Assembly (NCBI GenBank): GCA_026932235.1
Contig: JAIXKR010000036.1
Coordinates: 1-64,000 of the forward strand
DNA: 64,000 bases
Source: Burkholderiales bacterium
GTDB lineage: Bacteria > Pseudomonadota > Gammaproteobacteria > Burkholderiales > Burkholderiaceae_C
Reading direction: 5' to 3'
In this document: piece by piece, positions 1 through 14,014 of the stretch
Layout of the letters: each line of letters begins with the position of its first letter
Position numbering within the stretch: position 1 is the stretch's first letter
Notes under the pieces: generated by a model
Told to the model about the DNA's origin: nothing
Databases searched by the model: none
Seen by the model: the letters and a program-made list of their open reading frames with translations, nothing else
Program-made: the position numbers and the translations under genes

Positions 1-557
1 ACCGAGGGGATGCGGAAGTCGCCGATCTCGATGGCCTTGCCGAAGCTGAAGCCGAAGATGTTCATCGAATCGATGCGATCCAGTCCGCGCGGGCCGTTGG
101 TGATGTTGTACGGGTACTCGAGGTTGTTGAGGAAGACGCGGATGATCTCGCCGAAGCCCAGCGTGACGATGGCCAGGTAGTCGCCGCGCAGCTTGAGCAC
201 CGGGATGCCCAGCAGCACGCCGACGATGCCGGCGAGGAAGGCCGCCATCGGCACCACGATCCAGATCGGCGTGTGCAGGCCCTCCGGGAACATCTGTGCA
301 AACCACTCGAAGTGCTCGCCCAGGTGTGGGCTGGCCATGAGCGCGTACATGTAGGCGCCCACGGCGTAGAAGGCCACGTAGCCGAGGTCGAGCAGCCCGG
401 CGTAGCCGACGACGATGTTCAGGCCCAGGGCCAGCAGCACGTACAGCAGCGCCAGCGAGAGGATGCGAACCCAGCCCTGGCCGAACTGCTGCGCGAAGAG
501 CGGCAGCGCGATCAGCGCCAGCGCGCACAGCAGGAAGACGATCACCTTGCTCTTCAT
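1..557 (-). CDS. livM: Branched-chain amino acid ABC transporter permease LivM (partial, runs off left edge)
   Basis: Inner-membrane permease subunit of a LIV-type (leucine/isoleucine/valine or related substrate) ABC importer. The visible N-terminal part starts [18 protein letters not shown] and has several hydrophobic segments followed by the family-typical stretch [19 protein letters not shown]. The start is the ATG at 557, 15 bases after the livH stop, so the two permeases form one transcription unit. The C-terminal part and the expected livG/livF ATPase genes lie outside the window. Family assignment is strong; the substrate cannot be decided because no binding protein is in view. Confidence 0.93.
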   Translation of the reverse strand, partial: MKSKVIVFLLCALALIALPLFAQQFGQGWVRILSLALLYVLLALGLNIVVGYAGLLDLGYVAFYAVGAYMYALMASPHLGEHFEWFAQMFPEGLHTPIWIVVPMAAFLAGIVGVLLGIPVLKLRGDYLAIVTLGFGEIIRVFLNNLEYPYNITNGPRGLDRIDSMNIFGFSFGKAIEIGDFRIPS

Positions 558-572
558 CGCATCGTCTCCAGG

Positions 573-1496
573 TCAGGCGCGGTCCGCGACGCGTTCGCCC
601 AGGAGGCCCGAAGGACGCAGCGTGAGCACGAGGATGAGCGCGGTGAAGGCGAAGATGTCGACGTAGTTGCTGCCGAGCACTCCGCCGGTGAGGTCGCCGA
701 GGTAGCCCGCGCCGATGGCCTCGATGAGCCCGAGCATGACGCCGCCGACGACCGCGCCGGCCAGGTTGCCGATGCCGCCGAGCACGGCCGCGGTGAAGGC
801 CTTGAGGCCGGGCAGGAAGCCCATCGTGTGCTGCACGGTGCCGTAGTTGGCGGCCCACATGACGCCGGCCACGGCCGCCAGCGCCGCGCCGATGATGAAG
901 GTCGCCGAGATCACCCAGTCGGGCTTGACGCCCATGAGCGAGGCCACGCGCGGATTCTCCGCGGTGGCGCGCATCGCCCGGCCCAGGCGTGTGCGGTTGA
1001 CGACCCACATCAGGCCCGAGAGCGTGACCACCGTCAGCCCGAGGATGAGGCACTGCGTGATCGTGATCACCGGGCCGCCGAGGTCGATCGGCGTCGCCGG
1101 CAGCAGCGGCGGGAAGGGCTTGGGATTGGGTTTCCAGATGATCATCGCCAGCGTCTGCAGCAGCAGGCTCATGCCCATCGCGGTGATCAGCGGCGCCAGC
1201 CGCGGCGCGTTGCGCAGCGGCCGGTAGGCGAGCTTCTCGACGGTGAAGTTCAGCGCCGCGCAGACGACGATCGCCAGCGCCACGCCCACCAGCAGCATCA
1301 GCCAGGCCGGCCATCCCGAGCCCGCCATCGCCGTGACGAAGGTCCAGCAGGTGAGCGCACCGAACATCAGCACCTCGCCGTGCGCGAAGTTGATCAGGTT
1401 GATGATGCCGTAGACCATCGTGTAGCCCAGTGCCACCAGCGCATACATGCTGCCGAGCACCAGACCGTTGATGATCTGCTGGATGAAGATCTCCAT
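573..1496 (-). CDS. livH: Branched-chain amino acid ABC transporter permease LivH
   Basis: Second inner-membrane permease of the LIV-type importer, 307 residues, the normal length for LivH. It starts MEIFIQQIINGLVLGSMYAL and carries the conserved segment GYTMVYGIINLINFAHGE near residues 25-45, plus about eight further hydrophobic helices. The reading frame extends 15 codons further upstream, but the ATG at 1496 matches the family N-terminus, so I chose it. It precedes livM by 15 bases. Related permeases serve urea or amides as well, so the substrate is open. Confidence 0.94.
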   Translation of the reverse strand: MEIFIQQIINGLVLGSMYALVALGYTMVYGIINLINFAHGEVLMFGALTCWTFVTAMAGSGWPAWLMLLVGVALAIVVCAALNFTVEKLAYRPLRNAPRLAPLITAMGMSLLLQTLAMIIWKPNPKPFPPLLPATPIDLGGPVITITQCLILGLTVVTLSGLMWVVNRTRLGRAMRATAENPRVASLMGVKPDWVISATFIIGAALAAVAGVMWAANYGTVQHTMGFLPGLKAFTAAVLGGIGNLAGAVVGGVMLGLIEAIGAGYLGDLTGGVLGSNYVDIFAFTALILVLTLRPSGLLGERVADRA

Positions 1497-1636
1497 CAGG
1501 ATCGTCCCGGTCGTCGGCCCCGCGAAGGGACCAGGGCGCATTCGCGGAAACCGCTCGAATACGTACGAATAACCCGGCCCGCACGCCGGGGTGCAGAAGC
1601 ACCCGCAGAGCCTGCGGCCGGGTTCATGGGGGGCGG

Positions 1637-1642
1637 ATTGTA
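1637..1642 (-). promoter_or_regulatory. Possible -10 element (TACAAT) for livHM
   Basis: On the minus strand the sequence TACAAT lies about 140 bases before the livH start, in the 230-base gap between rarA and livH. No convincing -35 hexamer stands at 16-18 bases, so this is a weak candidate only. I see nothing else in the gap. Confidence 0.25.
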
Positions 1643-1726
1643 GGCATCGGGCAAGGGGGTCCAGGGCCGGACTTTCCCTTTGCGCCGACCGACCCCGCGC
1701 AGGGAACGGCAGGCCGCGCGCGCGCC

Positions 1727-3064
1727 TCAGCGCGGCTTGCCCGCACCCTCGTCGAGCGCACGCAGCTCGCGCAGGCGCTCGCCGATGCGCAGCTCGAGGC
1801 CGCGCGCCACGGGCTCGTAGAAGCGCCGGCTGGGCACGCCGTCGGGCAGGTAGCGCTCGCCGGCGGCGTAGCCGCCCTCCTCGTCGTGCGCGTAGCGATA
1901 GCCCTCGCCATGGCCGAGCTGGCGCGCGAGCTTCGTCGGCGCGTTGCGCAGGTGCGGCGGCACCGGCCGCGAGCCGTCGGCCTGCACCGCGTCGCGCACC
2001 GCCTTCCAGGCCGTGTAGACGGCGTTGGACTTGGGCGCCACCGCAAGATAGACGACGGCCTCGGCGATCGCCAGTTCGCCTTCGGGGGAGCCCAGGCGCT
2101 CGTACACCTCGGCGGCGTCCAGCGCCAGCCGCAGCGCACGCGGATCGGCCAGGCCGATGTCCTCGCTGGCCATGCGCAGCACGCGGCGCGCGACGTAGCG
2201 CGCATCGGCGCCGCCGTCGAGCATGCGCGCGAGCCAGTACAGCGCCGCATCCGGGTCCGAGCCGCGCACCGACTTGTGCAGCGCCGAGATGCTGTCGTAG
2301 AACGCGTCGCCGCCCTTGTCGTAGCGCCGCAGGCGGCGGCCCAGGGCGCGCTCGAGCCGCGCTTCGTCGAGCACCTGCACCTCGGGTCCGGCAAGCTCGA
2401 CCAGGCTCTCGTAGGCGTTGAGCAGGCGGCGCGCGTCGCCGTCGGCGTGGGCAACGAGTTGCCTCCGCGCCGGTGCATCCAGCGGCGGCGCCTGAAGGAT
2501 CTCCTGCGCGCGCTGCAGCAGGCGCTCGAGATCCTCTTCGGCCAGCGGCTCCAGCACGTGCACGGTCGAGCGCGAGAGCAGCGCCGAGTTGACCTCGAAG
2601 GCCGGGTTCTCGGTGGTCGCGCCGATGAAGGTGAAGAGACCCGATTCGACGTGCGGCAGGAAGGCATCCTGCTGCGCCTTGTTGAAGCGGTGCACCTCGT
2701 CGACGAAGACCAGCGTGCGGCGTCCGCGCCGGGCCTCGCGTTGCGCCACCTCGACGGCCTCGCGGATGTCCTTCACGCCGGCCAGCACCGCCGAGAGCAC
2801 GATGAATTCCGCGTCCACCGCGCCGGCCAGCAGGCGCGCCAGCGTCGTCTTGCCCACGCCCGGCGGCCCCCAGAGGATCATCGAGTGCACGCGGCCGCCC
2901 TCCAGCGCCACGCGCAGCGGCCGCCCCGGCCCGAGCAGTTGCGGCTGGCCGATCACCTCGGCCAGGCTCGTCGGCCTCAAGCGCTCGGCCAGCGGCACGG
3001 AAGCGGGCGCCGTGCGCGCCGCGGCGGGTTCGGTGGCGAAGAGCGATTCCTGGGCATCGGACAT
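1727..3064 (-). CDS. rarA: Replication-associated recombination protein A (RarA/MgsA AAA+ ATPase)
   Basis: AAA+ ATPase of the RarA/MgsA/WRNIP1 family, related to clamp-loader and RuvB ATPases, acting at stalled replication forks. The protein is 445 residues, normal for the family. Walker A is [15 protein letters not shown] near residue 65, Walker B/DEVH is [15 protein letters not shown] near residue 120, and the sensor-1 region reads [20 protein letters not shown]. The C-terminal half matches the tetramerisation region ([22 protein letters not shown]). It lies 42 bases downstream of lolA on the same strand, the usual betaproteobacterial order ftsK-lolA-rarA. Confidence 0.95.
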   Translation of the reverse strand: MSDAQESLFATEPAAARTAPASVPLAERLRPTSLAEVIGQPQLLGPGRPLRVALEGGRVHSMILWGPPGVGKTTLARLLAGAVDAEFIVLSAVLAGVKDIREAVEVAQREARRGRRTLVFVDEVHRFNKAQQDAFLPHVESGLFTFIGATTENPAFEVNSALLSRSTVHVLEPLAEEDLERLLQRAQEILQAPPLDAPARRQLVAHADGDARRLLNAYESLVELAGPEVQVLDEARLERALGRRLRRYDKGGDAFYDSISALHKSVRGSDPDAALYWLARMLDGGADARYVARRVLRMASEDIGLADPRALRLALDAAEVYERLGSPEGELAIAEAVVYLAVAPKSNAVYTAWKAVRDAVQADGSRPVPPHLRNAPTKLARQLGHGEGYRYAHDEEGGYAAGERYLPDGVPSRRFYEPVARGLELRIGERLRELRALDEGAGKPR

Positions 3065-3106
3065 ACCGGCATTCTCACTGCGCCGCGCCGCCCGCTGCCG
3101 CGCGGC

Positions 3107-7962
<4,856 letters not shown>

Positions 7963-7977
7963 GGCGCGCCGACGCGT

Positions 7978-7983
7978 TATAAT
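7978..7983 (+). promoter_or_regulatory. -10 element of the rpmB-rpmG promoter
   Basis: A perfect TATAAT lies about 117 bases before rpmB and only 15 bases after the trxB stop, in an otherwise very GC-rich region. No clear TTGACA stands at 17 bases. A leader of roughly 110 bases before rpmB would follow. Confidence 0.5.
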
Positions 7984-8100
7984 CTGCAGTTTTGCTGGAT
8001 TGCCGGCCTCCAGTGGAGGGGCGATGAGGGTGATGGGGGTCAGCGGGCGCTGACGCCTTCCGGCAACAGGCCTTTCAACGAGAACCCTGGAGCGAGCGTC

Positions 8101-8334
8101 ATGGCACGCGTCTGTCAAGTCACGGGCAAGCGCCCGATGGTCGGGAACAAGGTTTCCCACGCCAACAACAAGACCAAGCGTCGGTTCCTGCCCAACCTGC
8201 AGTACCGCCGTTTCTGGCTCGAGAACGAGAACCGCTGGGTCCGCCTGCGCATCAGCAACGCGGCGCTGCGGTTGATCGACAAGGTCGGCATCGAGCAGGT
8301 CGTGGCCGACCTGCGTGCCCGCGGCGAACTCTGA
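8101..8334 (+). CDS. rpmB: 50S ribosomal protein L28
   Basis: 77-residue ribosomal protein L28. It starts [20 protein letters not shown] and contains [18 protein letters not shown], both hallmarks of L28. Ribosome site GGAGCGAGC just before the ATG. First gene of a two-gene unit with rpmG, 16 bases apart, as in most bacteria. It has the zinc-independent form, with a single cysteine only. Confidence 0.97.
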   Translation: MARVCQVTGKRPMVGNKVSHANNKTKRRFLPNLQYRRFWLENENRWVRLRISNAALRLIDKVGIEQVVADLRARGEL

Positions 8335-8350
8335 CCCGAGGAGAACGAGC

Positions 8351-8521
8351 ATGGCCACCAAAGGCGGACGCGAGAAGATCAAGCTGGAGTCCACGGCGGG
8401 CACCGGTCACTTCTACACCACGAGCAAGAACAAGAAGACGACGCCCGAAAAGCTCGAGTTCCTGAAGTTCGACCCCAAGGCGCGCAAGCACGTGCTCTAC
8501 AAGGAAATCAAGCTGAAGTGA
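8351..8521 (+). CDS. rpmG: 50S ribosomal protein L33
   Basis: 56-residue ribosomal protein L33, starting [20 protein letters not shown] and ending [14 protein letters not shown]. It lacks the CxxC pairs of zinc-binding L33 forms, so it is the zinc-independent type. The frame is open 12 codons further upstream, but the ATG at 8351 follows a GAGGAGAACGAGC ribosome site and matches the family N-terminus. Followed by an intrinsic terminator. Confidence 0.97.
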   Translation: MATKGGREKIKLESTAGTGHFYTTSKNKKTTPEKLEFLKFDPKARKHVLYKEIKLK

Positions 8522-8560
8522 TCCCGGCGCGGCAGACGCTGCGCCGTTCCGGTTCCGACG

Positions 8561-8590
8561 AACCCGCCCGCGTGGCGGGTTTTTTCTTTT
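8561..8590 (+). terminator. Intrinsic terminator of rpmB-rpmG
   Basis: Perfect 8-bp stem AACCCGCC / GGCGGGTT with a five-base loop (CGCGT), running straight into TTTTTCTTTT. It starts 40 bases after the rpmG stop. It is the clearest rho-independent terminator in the window. Confidence 0.93.
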
Positions 8591-8692
8591 TACGCCGCGC
8601 ACGGATCTCCACCGGCCGAACCCGGTGATGCGCGGATGCAACGAACGCGCAAGCCGCTTGAGATACAGCAGATTCGGCGCTGGGCTATTCAA

Positions 8693-8711
8693 TAGAATAA
8701 GAATCATTCTC
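8693..8711 (+). promoter_or_regulatory. Fur-box-like operator upstream of the TonB-dependent receptor
   Basis: The 19-base site matches the classical Fur consensus GATAATGATAATCATTATC at 14 of 19 positions, with the core AATCATT intact, in an A/T-rich island of a very GC-rich region. It lies 65 bases before the receptor ATG, overlapping the likely promoter. This predicts repression under iron-replete conditions. Confidence 0.7.
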
Positions 8712-8775
8712 AGCCTCCCCAGCCCCTTTCGCCAGGCGCAGGCACCCTGCCTTGTCTTCGACGAAAGGAGTCACC

Positions 8776-10779
8776 ATGTCCCCGCTGGGCCGCGCCCTCT
8801 CATTGGGCGCCGCATTCCTGGCCGCCCCTGCAATCGCTCAGGACGACATCCTGGCGTTGGGAACGATCACCGTCATCGGCACCGGACTGCCGACCGAGGT
8901 GATGCGCGATCCGGCCTCGATCACCGTGATCTCGGGCGAGTCGCTCAAGCAGACCGCACCCGTCTCGATGGCCGCCCTGCTGCGCCACGTGCCGGGCGTG
9001 CAGATCTCCGAGGAAGGCATCGAGCGCATCTCGATCCGCGGCGAGACCGCGCGCCGCGTGGCCATCCTGATCGACGGCCAGAAGCTCACCGACCACACCA
9101 ACTACGGCCAGCCCATCCTGGTCGATCCGACGACGATCGAGCGCATCGAGGTCGTGCGCGGCTCGTCCTCGGTGGTCTCGGGCAGCAGCGCGATCGGCGG
9201 CGTGATCAACATCATCACCAAGCGAGGCGCGAACAAGCCCTTCAGCTTCAGCGCCACGGCCGGCTACATGTCGGCCACGCGCGGCTACCGCGCCTCGGTC
9301 TCCGCGGCGGGCACGGTCGAAGCCGGCCCGGGCGCGCTGGACTACAACGTCAGCGCCGGCCGCATGGAGCAGGGCGACCGCCAGACGCCGGACGGCCGTC
9401 TGGAGCCCTCGGACGTGTCGGACCGCAACCTCTCGGCCCACCTCGGCTACCGGCTGGGCCAGCACTACGTCGGCGTCAAGGCCCAGGCCTACGACCTGGC
9501 GGCCAACGTCTACGTGGGCCAGCCCGGCTTCCTGATCTCGCTGCCGCACCGCGACCTGCGCAAGGCCGCGCTCTTCTACGAAGGCACCCAACTCGCCCCC
9601 TGGCTCACCAAGCTCGGCGTCAACGTGTACCGGCAGACCATCGAGCGCGACTTCCGCAACGACGTCACGACCGCCGCCGGACCGTTGCGCATCAACGTGC
9701 TGTCCGATTCGCTCGACGAGCAGGCCACCAACGGCGCGACGCTGCGCGCGGAGATGAAGTTCTCCGCCAGCAGCCGCACCGTCGCCGGACTGGAGTGGGA
9801 GGACGACGGGCTGCAAGCCCACAAGACCAGCCACACCACGCGCACGCCGCCCGGGACGACCACCACCAGCCTGCGCTACGACGATGCCAAGACGCGCTCG
9901 GTCGCGGTCTTCGGCCAGCACGAGATGACGCTGGCGCCGCAGTGGACCGCCACCGTCGGCGCGCGCGGCTACCGCGTGCGCTCGGACCTGCTCACCTCCA
10001 CCACCAACGGCGTCGCCAACGCGCGCAACAAGGGCTCCGACAGCCAGGTGCTGGGCGCCGCCGGCCTCGCATGGACCCCGATCGAGCGGCTGGCGCTGCG
10101 CGCCAACGTCTCGCAGGGCTACATCTATCCGACGCTGGGCCAGCTCTTCCTGACGACGACCGGCGGCGGCGTCACCCTCACGGGCAACCCCGACCTGAAG
10201 CCCGAGACCTCCACCACCTACGAACTGGGCGCGCGCTACACCACCAAGCACACGGTGCTGGACGCGACGCTCTTTCATGCGCGCTCCACGGACTACATCG
10301 CCACCATCTCCACGGGCACCACCGGGACCTACGGCAACGTCGACGCCGCGCACAGCTCGGGGCTGGAGCTGTATGCCGAGCACACCCTGGGCGCCTTCGG
10401 GCTGACGCCCTACACCTCGTTCGCGGCGATGCGGCGCCAGCTGCGCTACGCCAACGGCTACCACACCAACGATGGCGGTTCGCCCGTCTTCAGCGGCCGC
10501 ATCGGCGTGCGCAAGGACTGGCATTGGGGCCCGGCCACCGGCAGCGTGGACCTCTTCATGCGTGGCGAAAGCAAGGTCCGCCTGCGCAGCGCCGCCGGCG
10601 CGCTCAGCGGTTCGGCCGCCGGTTACGGCACGCTGCACCTGACGATCCAGGCCGACTTCGACAACGGACTGGGCGTGGTGGCGGAGCTCAACAACCTGGC
10701 CAATCGCAGCTACGCGCCCTATGGGCAAATGCCCGGCGCCGAACGCTCCGCCAACCTCTTCATGAGCGTCAGATTCTGA
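8776..10779 (+). CDS. TonB-dependent outer-membrane receptor (siderophore or heme-type)
   Basis: 667-residue outer-membrane gated channel. Signal peptide of about 22 residues (cleavage after AIA), a TonB-box-like GTITVIG shortly after, plug domain (TEVMRDPASITVISGE, then RISIRGETARRVAILIDGQ and IERIEVVRGSSSVVSGSSAIGG), and a beta-barrel ending in aromatic Phe (MSVRF), as expected for BAM-dependent insertion. The ATG at 8776 follows a strong AAAGGAG ribosome site. A Fur-like box upstream points to iron uptake, but no transporter or siderophore genes adjoin it, so the ligand (ferric siderophore, heme or other) is open. Confidence 0.92.
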   Translation: MSPLGRALSLGAAFLAAPAIAQDDILALGTITVIGTGLPTEVMRDPASITVISGESLKQTAPVSMAALLRHVPGVQISEEGIERISIRGETARRVAILIDGQKLTDHTNYGQPILVDPTTIERIEVVRGSSSVVSGSSAIGGVINIITKRGANKPFSFSATAGYMSATRGYRASVSAAGTVEAGPGALDYNVSAGRMEQGDRQTPDGRLEPSDVSDRNLSAHLGYRLGQHYVGVKAQAYDLAANVYVGQPGFLISLPHRDLRKAALFYEGTQLAPWLTKLGVNVYRQTIERDFRNDVTTAAGPLRINVLSDSLDEQATNGATLRAEMKFSASSRTVAGLEWEDDGLQAHKTSHTTRTPPGTTTTSLRYDDAKTRSVAVFGQHEMTLAPQWTATVGARGYRVRSDLLTSTTNGVANARNKGSDSQVLGAAGLAWTPIERLALRANVSQGYIYPTLGQLFLTTTGGGVTLTGNPDLKPETSTTYELGARYTTKHTVLDATLFHARSTDYIATISTGTTGTYGNVDAAHSSGLELYAEHTLGAFGLTPYTSFAAMRRQLRYANGYHTNDGGSPVFSGRIGVRKDWHWGPATGSVDLFMRGESKVRLRSAAGALSGSAAGYGTLHLTIQADFDNGLGVVAELNNLANRSYAPYGQMPGAERSANLFMSVRF

Positions 10780-10806
10780 CGATGGGGCGCTGCGCGCGCC
10801 GCCTCG

Positions 10807-12069
10807 TCAGCTCCGCTCCCAGACGGCCGCAAAGAAGCCGTCGGTGCCGTGCCGGTGCGGCCACAGCCGCAGCCACCGCCCCTGGACCAGACTCGCCGCC
10901 CCCTCCACGCGCGCCGACTGCAGTGCCTGCAGGGCCGGCAACGGCGTGAAGTCCCTTCCCTCGGCGGCCTCGAAAGCCGCGACCACCTCCTCGTTCTCGG
11001 CCGCGAGCGGGCTGCAGGTGGCGTAGACGAGGCGCCCGCCGGGCTTCGGCAAGCGCGCCGCGGCGGCGAGGATCGCCTGCTGCTTGAGCTGCAGCTCGGC
11101 CACCGCGCGCGGGCTCTGGCGCCACTTCAGGTCGGGGTTGCGCCGCAGCGTGCCCAGGCCCGAGCAGGGCGCGTCGACCAGCACGCGGTCGATCTTTCCG
11201 GCCAGGCGGCGCACGCGGTCGTCGCGCTCATGCGCGAGTTGCGCCGGATGGACGTTCGAGAGGCCGCTGCGCGCCAGGCGCGGCTTGAGCGCATCGAGCC
11301 GGTGCCCCGAGACGTCGAAGGCGTAGAGCCGCCCGGTGTTGCGCATCGCGGCGCCGAGCGCCAGCGTCTTGCCGCCGGCGCCGGCGCAGAAGTCCACCAC
11401 CATCTCGCCACGCCTGGCGTCCAGCAGCAGCGCCAGCAACTGGCTGCCCTCGTCCTGCACTTCCACCGCCCCGGACGTGAAGACCTCCAGCTGGTTGAGC
11501 GCGGGCTTGCCTTGCACGCGCAAGCCCCAGGGGGAAAACGGCGTCGGTTCCGAGGCGATGCCAGCCTGGGCGAGCACCTGCTGCACGTCCTCTCGCCGCG
11601 CCTTCAGCGTGTTCACGCGCAGGTCCAGCGGCGCCGGCTCCGCCAGGGCCTGCACCAGCGGCCAAAACTCGTCCTGCGGCAACTGCCCGCGCAGCGCGCC
11701 CGCGAGCCAGTCCGGCAGGTTGTGGCGCAGCTTCTCGGGCAGCGTCCGGCGGTCGACGGCATGCACCTGCTCGAGCCACTGCTGCTCCCTGGGGCCGAGC
11801 GCGCCGCTCAGCAAGCCGCTGCCACCCTGCCAGGCGAGGAGCGCCAGGCGGCGCTCGAGCGCGCCGCCGCCCGACTGCGCCAGGTGCTGCAGCAGCAGAC
11901 GCTGGCGCAGCACGACATACACCGTCTCGGCCAGCGCGTGGCGCTCGCGCGGACCCAGCGCCCGGTGCTTGCGGAAGAAGGCCGAGACCACGGCGTCGGC
12001 CGGCTTGTCCAGGCGCAGCACCTGCCGCAGCAGGTCGGTGGCGAGGTCGAGCAGGGCGTTCGGATGCAT
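10807..12069 (-). CDS. RsmB/NOP-family 16S rRNA cytosine-5 methyltransferase
   Basis: 420-residue SAM-dependent RNA m5C methyltransferase. The N-terminal roughly 140 residues resemble the NusB-like domain of RsmB; the catalytic part has SAM motif VVDFCAGAGGKTLALGA, the nucleophile loop VDAPCSGLGTLRRNPDLKW and the second cysteine in YATCSPLAAENEEV. Betaproteobacteria often carry a second RsmB-like gene beside purN in addition to the classical rsmB near fmt, so I give no symbol. The start at 12069 is 3 bases after the purN stop, an operon with purN. Confidence 0.88.
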   Translation of the reverse strand: MHPNALLDLATDLLRQVLRLDKPADAVVSAFFRKHRALGPRERHALAETVYVVLRQRLLLQHLAQSGGGALERRLALLAWQGGSGLLSGALGPREQQWLEQVHAVDRRTLPEKLRHNLPDWLAGALRGQLPQDEFWPLVQALAEPAPLDLRVNTLKARREDVQQVLAQAGIASEPTPFSPWGLRVQGKPALNQLEVFTSGAVEVQDEGSQLLALLLDARRGEMVVDFCAGAGGKTLALGAAMRNTGRLYAFDVSGHRLDALKPRLARSGLSNVHPAQLAHERDDRVRRLAGKIDRVLVDAPCSGLGTLRRNPDLKWRQSPRAVAELQLKQQAILAAAARLPKPGGRLVYATCSPLAAENEEVVAAFEAAEGRDFTPLPALQALQSARVEGAASLVQGRWLRLWPHRHGTDGFFAAVWERS

Positions 12070-12072
12070 GGC

Positions 12073-12699
12073 CTACATCAGCACCTGGGACGCGCCGTCG
12101 AGCTGGCGCACGAGGCCTGACTCGATCACCAGCCGGTCCTGGACGAACCAGCGCACCGCCTGCGGGTAGATCACGTGCTCGGTGGCGAGCACGCGCTCGG
12201 CCAGCGCACCCTCGTCGTCCCCGGGAAGCACCGGCACCGCCGACTGCATGACGATCGGCCCGTGATCGAGCTCGGCGGTGACGAAGTGCACGGTGGCGCC
12301 CACCAGCTTGCAGCCGGCCGCGAGCGCGCGCCGGTGCGTGTGCAGGCCGGGGAAGGCCGGCAGCAGCGAAGGATGGATGTTCAACAGCCGTCCGGCGTAG
12401 CGCTGCACGAACGCCGCACCGAGGATGCGCATGAAGCCCGCGAGCACGACGAGGTCGGGCGTGAAGCCGTCGATGGCCCCGGCCAGCGCCGCATCGAAGG
12501 CTTCGCGCGAGGCCTGCGCCCGGTGGTCGACGACCGCGGTGGCGATGCCGCGTTCCCGCGCGAATGCCAGCCCCTCGGCTTCGGGCCGGTTGGCGATGAC
12601 GGCGACAACCCGCGCCGGCCAGCTTTGCTCGGCGCAGCGCTGCACGATGGCCTGCATGTTGGAGCCACGGCCGGAGATCAGGATGACGATGCGCTTCAT
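12073..12699 (-). CDS. purN: Phosphoribosylglycinamide formyltransferase 1
   Basis: Transfers a formyl group from 10-formyl-THF to GAR in purine synthesis; 208 residues, the normal length. N-terminus KRIVILISGRGSNMQAIVQ, formyl-folate binding region LVVLAGFMRILGAAFV, then NIHPSLLPAFPGLHTH (catalytic Asn-His) and GATVHFVTAELDHGPI (catalytic Asp). The frame is open 47 codons upstream, but the ATG at 12699 fits the family. Divergent from trpS across 106 bases. Confidence 0.95.
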   Translation of the reverse strand: MKRIVILISGRGSNMQAIVQRCAEQSWPARVVAVIANRPEAEGLAFARERGIATAVVDHRAQASREAFDAALAGAIDGFTPDLVVLAGFMRILGAAFVQRYAGRLLNIHPSLLPAFPGLHTHRRALAAGCKLVGATVHFVTAELDHGPIVMQSAVPVLPGDDEGALAERVLATEHVIYPQAVRWFVQDRLVIESGLVRQLDGASQVLM

Positions 12700-12805
12700 G
12701 GGGCCGCGCAGTGTACCGAGGCGCCGCGCGGCAGGCATCGACGCGTCTCGTTCGCCGGGCGATCGGCGAGAATGCGTGTCCTTGTCCGCCGCCCAGCCCC
12801 TCGCC

Positions 12806-14014
12806 ATGCGTTCCCGCGTCCTCTCCGGCATGCGCCCCACCGGCGCCCTGCACCTCGGCCACTACCACGGGGCGCTCAAGAACTGGGTGCGCCTGCAGGA
12901 CGAGCACGACTGCTTCTACTTCGTCGCCGACTGGCACGCGCTCACCACGCACTACGAGGAGCGCGAGGTCATCGGGAAGAACGTCTACGAGATGGTGATC
13001 GACTGGATCGCCGCCGGCCTGGACCCGGAGCGCAGCACGATCTTCATCCAGAGCCGCCTGCCCGAGCACGCCGAGCTCTTCACCCTGCTGGCCATGGGCA
13101 CGCCGCTGGGCTGGCTCGAGCGCGTGCCGACCTACAAGGACCAGATGGACAAGCTCAAGGACCGCGACCTCGCGACCTACGGCTTCCTCGGCTACCCGCT
13201 GCTGCAGGCGGCCGACATCCTGATCTACAAGGCGACCTACGTCCCCGTGGGCGAGGACCAGAGCTCGCACGTCGAACTCACGCGCGAGGTCGCGCGCCGC
13301 TTCAACCACCTCTACGGCCGCATGAGCGGCTTCGAGGAACGCGTGGCCGCGGCCCTGGCCCGGCTGCCGAAGGACGACCAGCGCTACTACGAGAAGCAGC
13401 GCAAGGCCTTCGGCGAGACCGGCTCGGCCGACGCCTGGGCCAAGGGCGAGGCGCTGCTGCGGCGCGCCGCCGCCGCGATCCCCGGCTGGAACGAGGCCGA
13501 CACCGAGCTGCTGCTCGGGCACCTGCGCGGCAGCGGGCGCGCCGTGCTCGTCGAGCCGCAGGCGCTGCACACCGAGGTCCTGCGCCTGCCCGGCACCGAC
13601 GGCCAGAAGATGAGCAAGAGCTACGGCAACGCGATCCTGATGCGCGACGAGCCCGCGGAAGTCGCACGCAAGATCCGCGGCATGGTCACCGACCCGGCGC
13701 GCGTGCGTCGCACCGATCCCGGCACCCCCGAGAAGTGCCCGGTGTGGGACTTGCACAAGATCTACAGCGACGAGGCGACGAAAGACTGGGCCTACGAGGG
13801 CTGCAAGACCGCCGGCATCGGCTGCCTGGAATGCAAGCAGCCGGTGATCGACGCCATCACCCGCGAGCAGAAGCCATGGCGCGAGCGTGCCGCGGCACTG
13901 GTCGCGGACCCGGCGCAGGTGCACCGGATCGTCGATGCGGGAACCGAGCGCGCGCGCACGGTGGCGCGCCAGACGATGACGGACGTGCGCGAGGCCATGG
14001 GGCTGACCTATTGA
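12806..14014 (+). CDS. trpS: Tryptophan--tRNA ligase
   Basis: Class I aminoacyl-tRNA synthetase, 402 residues, the longer betaproteobacterial form. The HIGH-type motif is in TGALHLGHYHGALKNW near residue 12 and the KMSKS motif is in DGQKMSKSYGNAI near residue 268. The start at 12806 gives MRSRVLSGMRPTG, the expected N-terminus. The stop overlaps the TTG start of the MATE gene (TTGA), implying co-translation. Confidence 0.95.
   Translation: MRSRVLSGMRPTGALHLGHYHGALKNWVRLQDEHDCFYFVADWHALTTHYEEREVIGKNVYEMVIDWIAAGLDPERSTIFIQSRLPEHAELFTLLAMGTPLGWLERVPTYKDQMDKLKDRDLATYGFLGYPLLQAADILIYKATYVPVGEDQSSHVELTREVARRFNHLYGRMSGFEERVAAALARLPKDDQRYYEKQRKAFGETGSADAWAKGEALLRRAAAAIPGWNEADTELLLGHLRGSGRAVLVEPQALHTEVLRLPGTDGQKMSKSYGNAILMRDEPAEVARKIRGMVTDPARVRRTDPGTPEKCPVWDLHKIYSDEATKDWAYEGCKTAGIGCLECKQPVIDAITREQKPWRERAAALVADPAQVHRIVDAGTERARTVARQTMTDVREAMGLTY

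Noticed and set aside
10807..12069. Assignment of the symbol rsmB
   Set aside because: Betaproteobacteria usually have a second family member near fmt; the specific target nucleotide cannot be told apart here.
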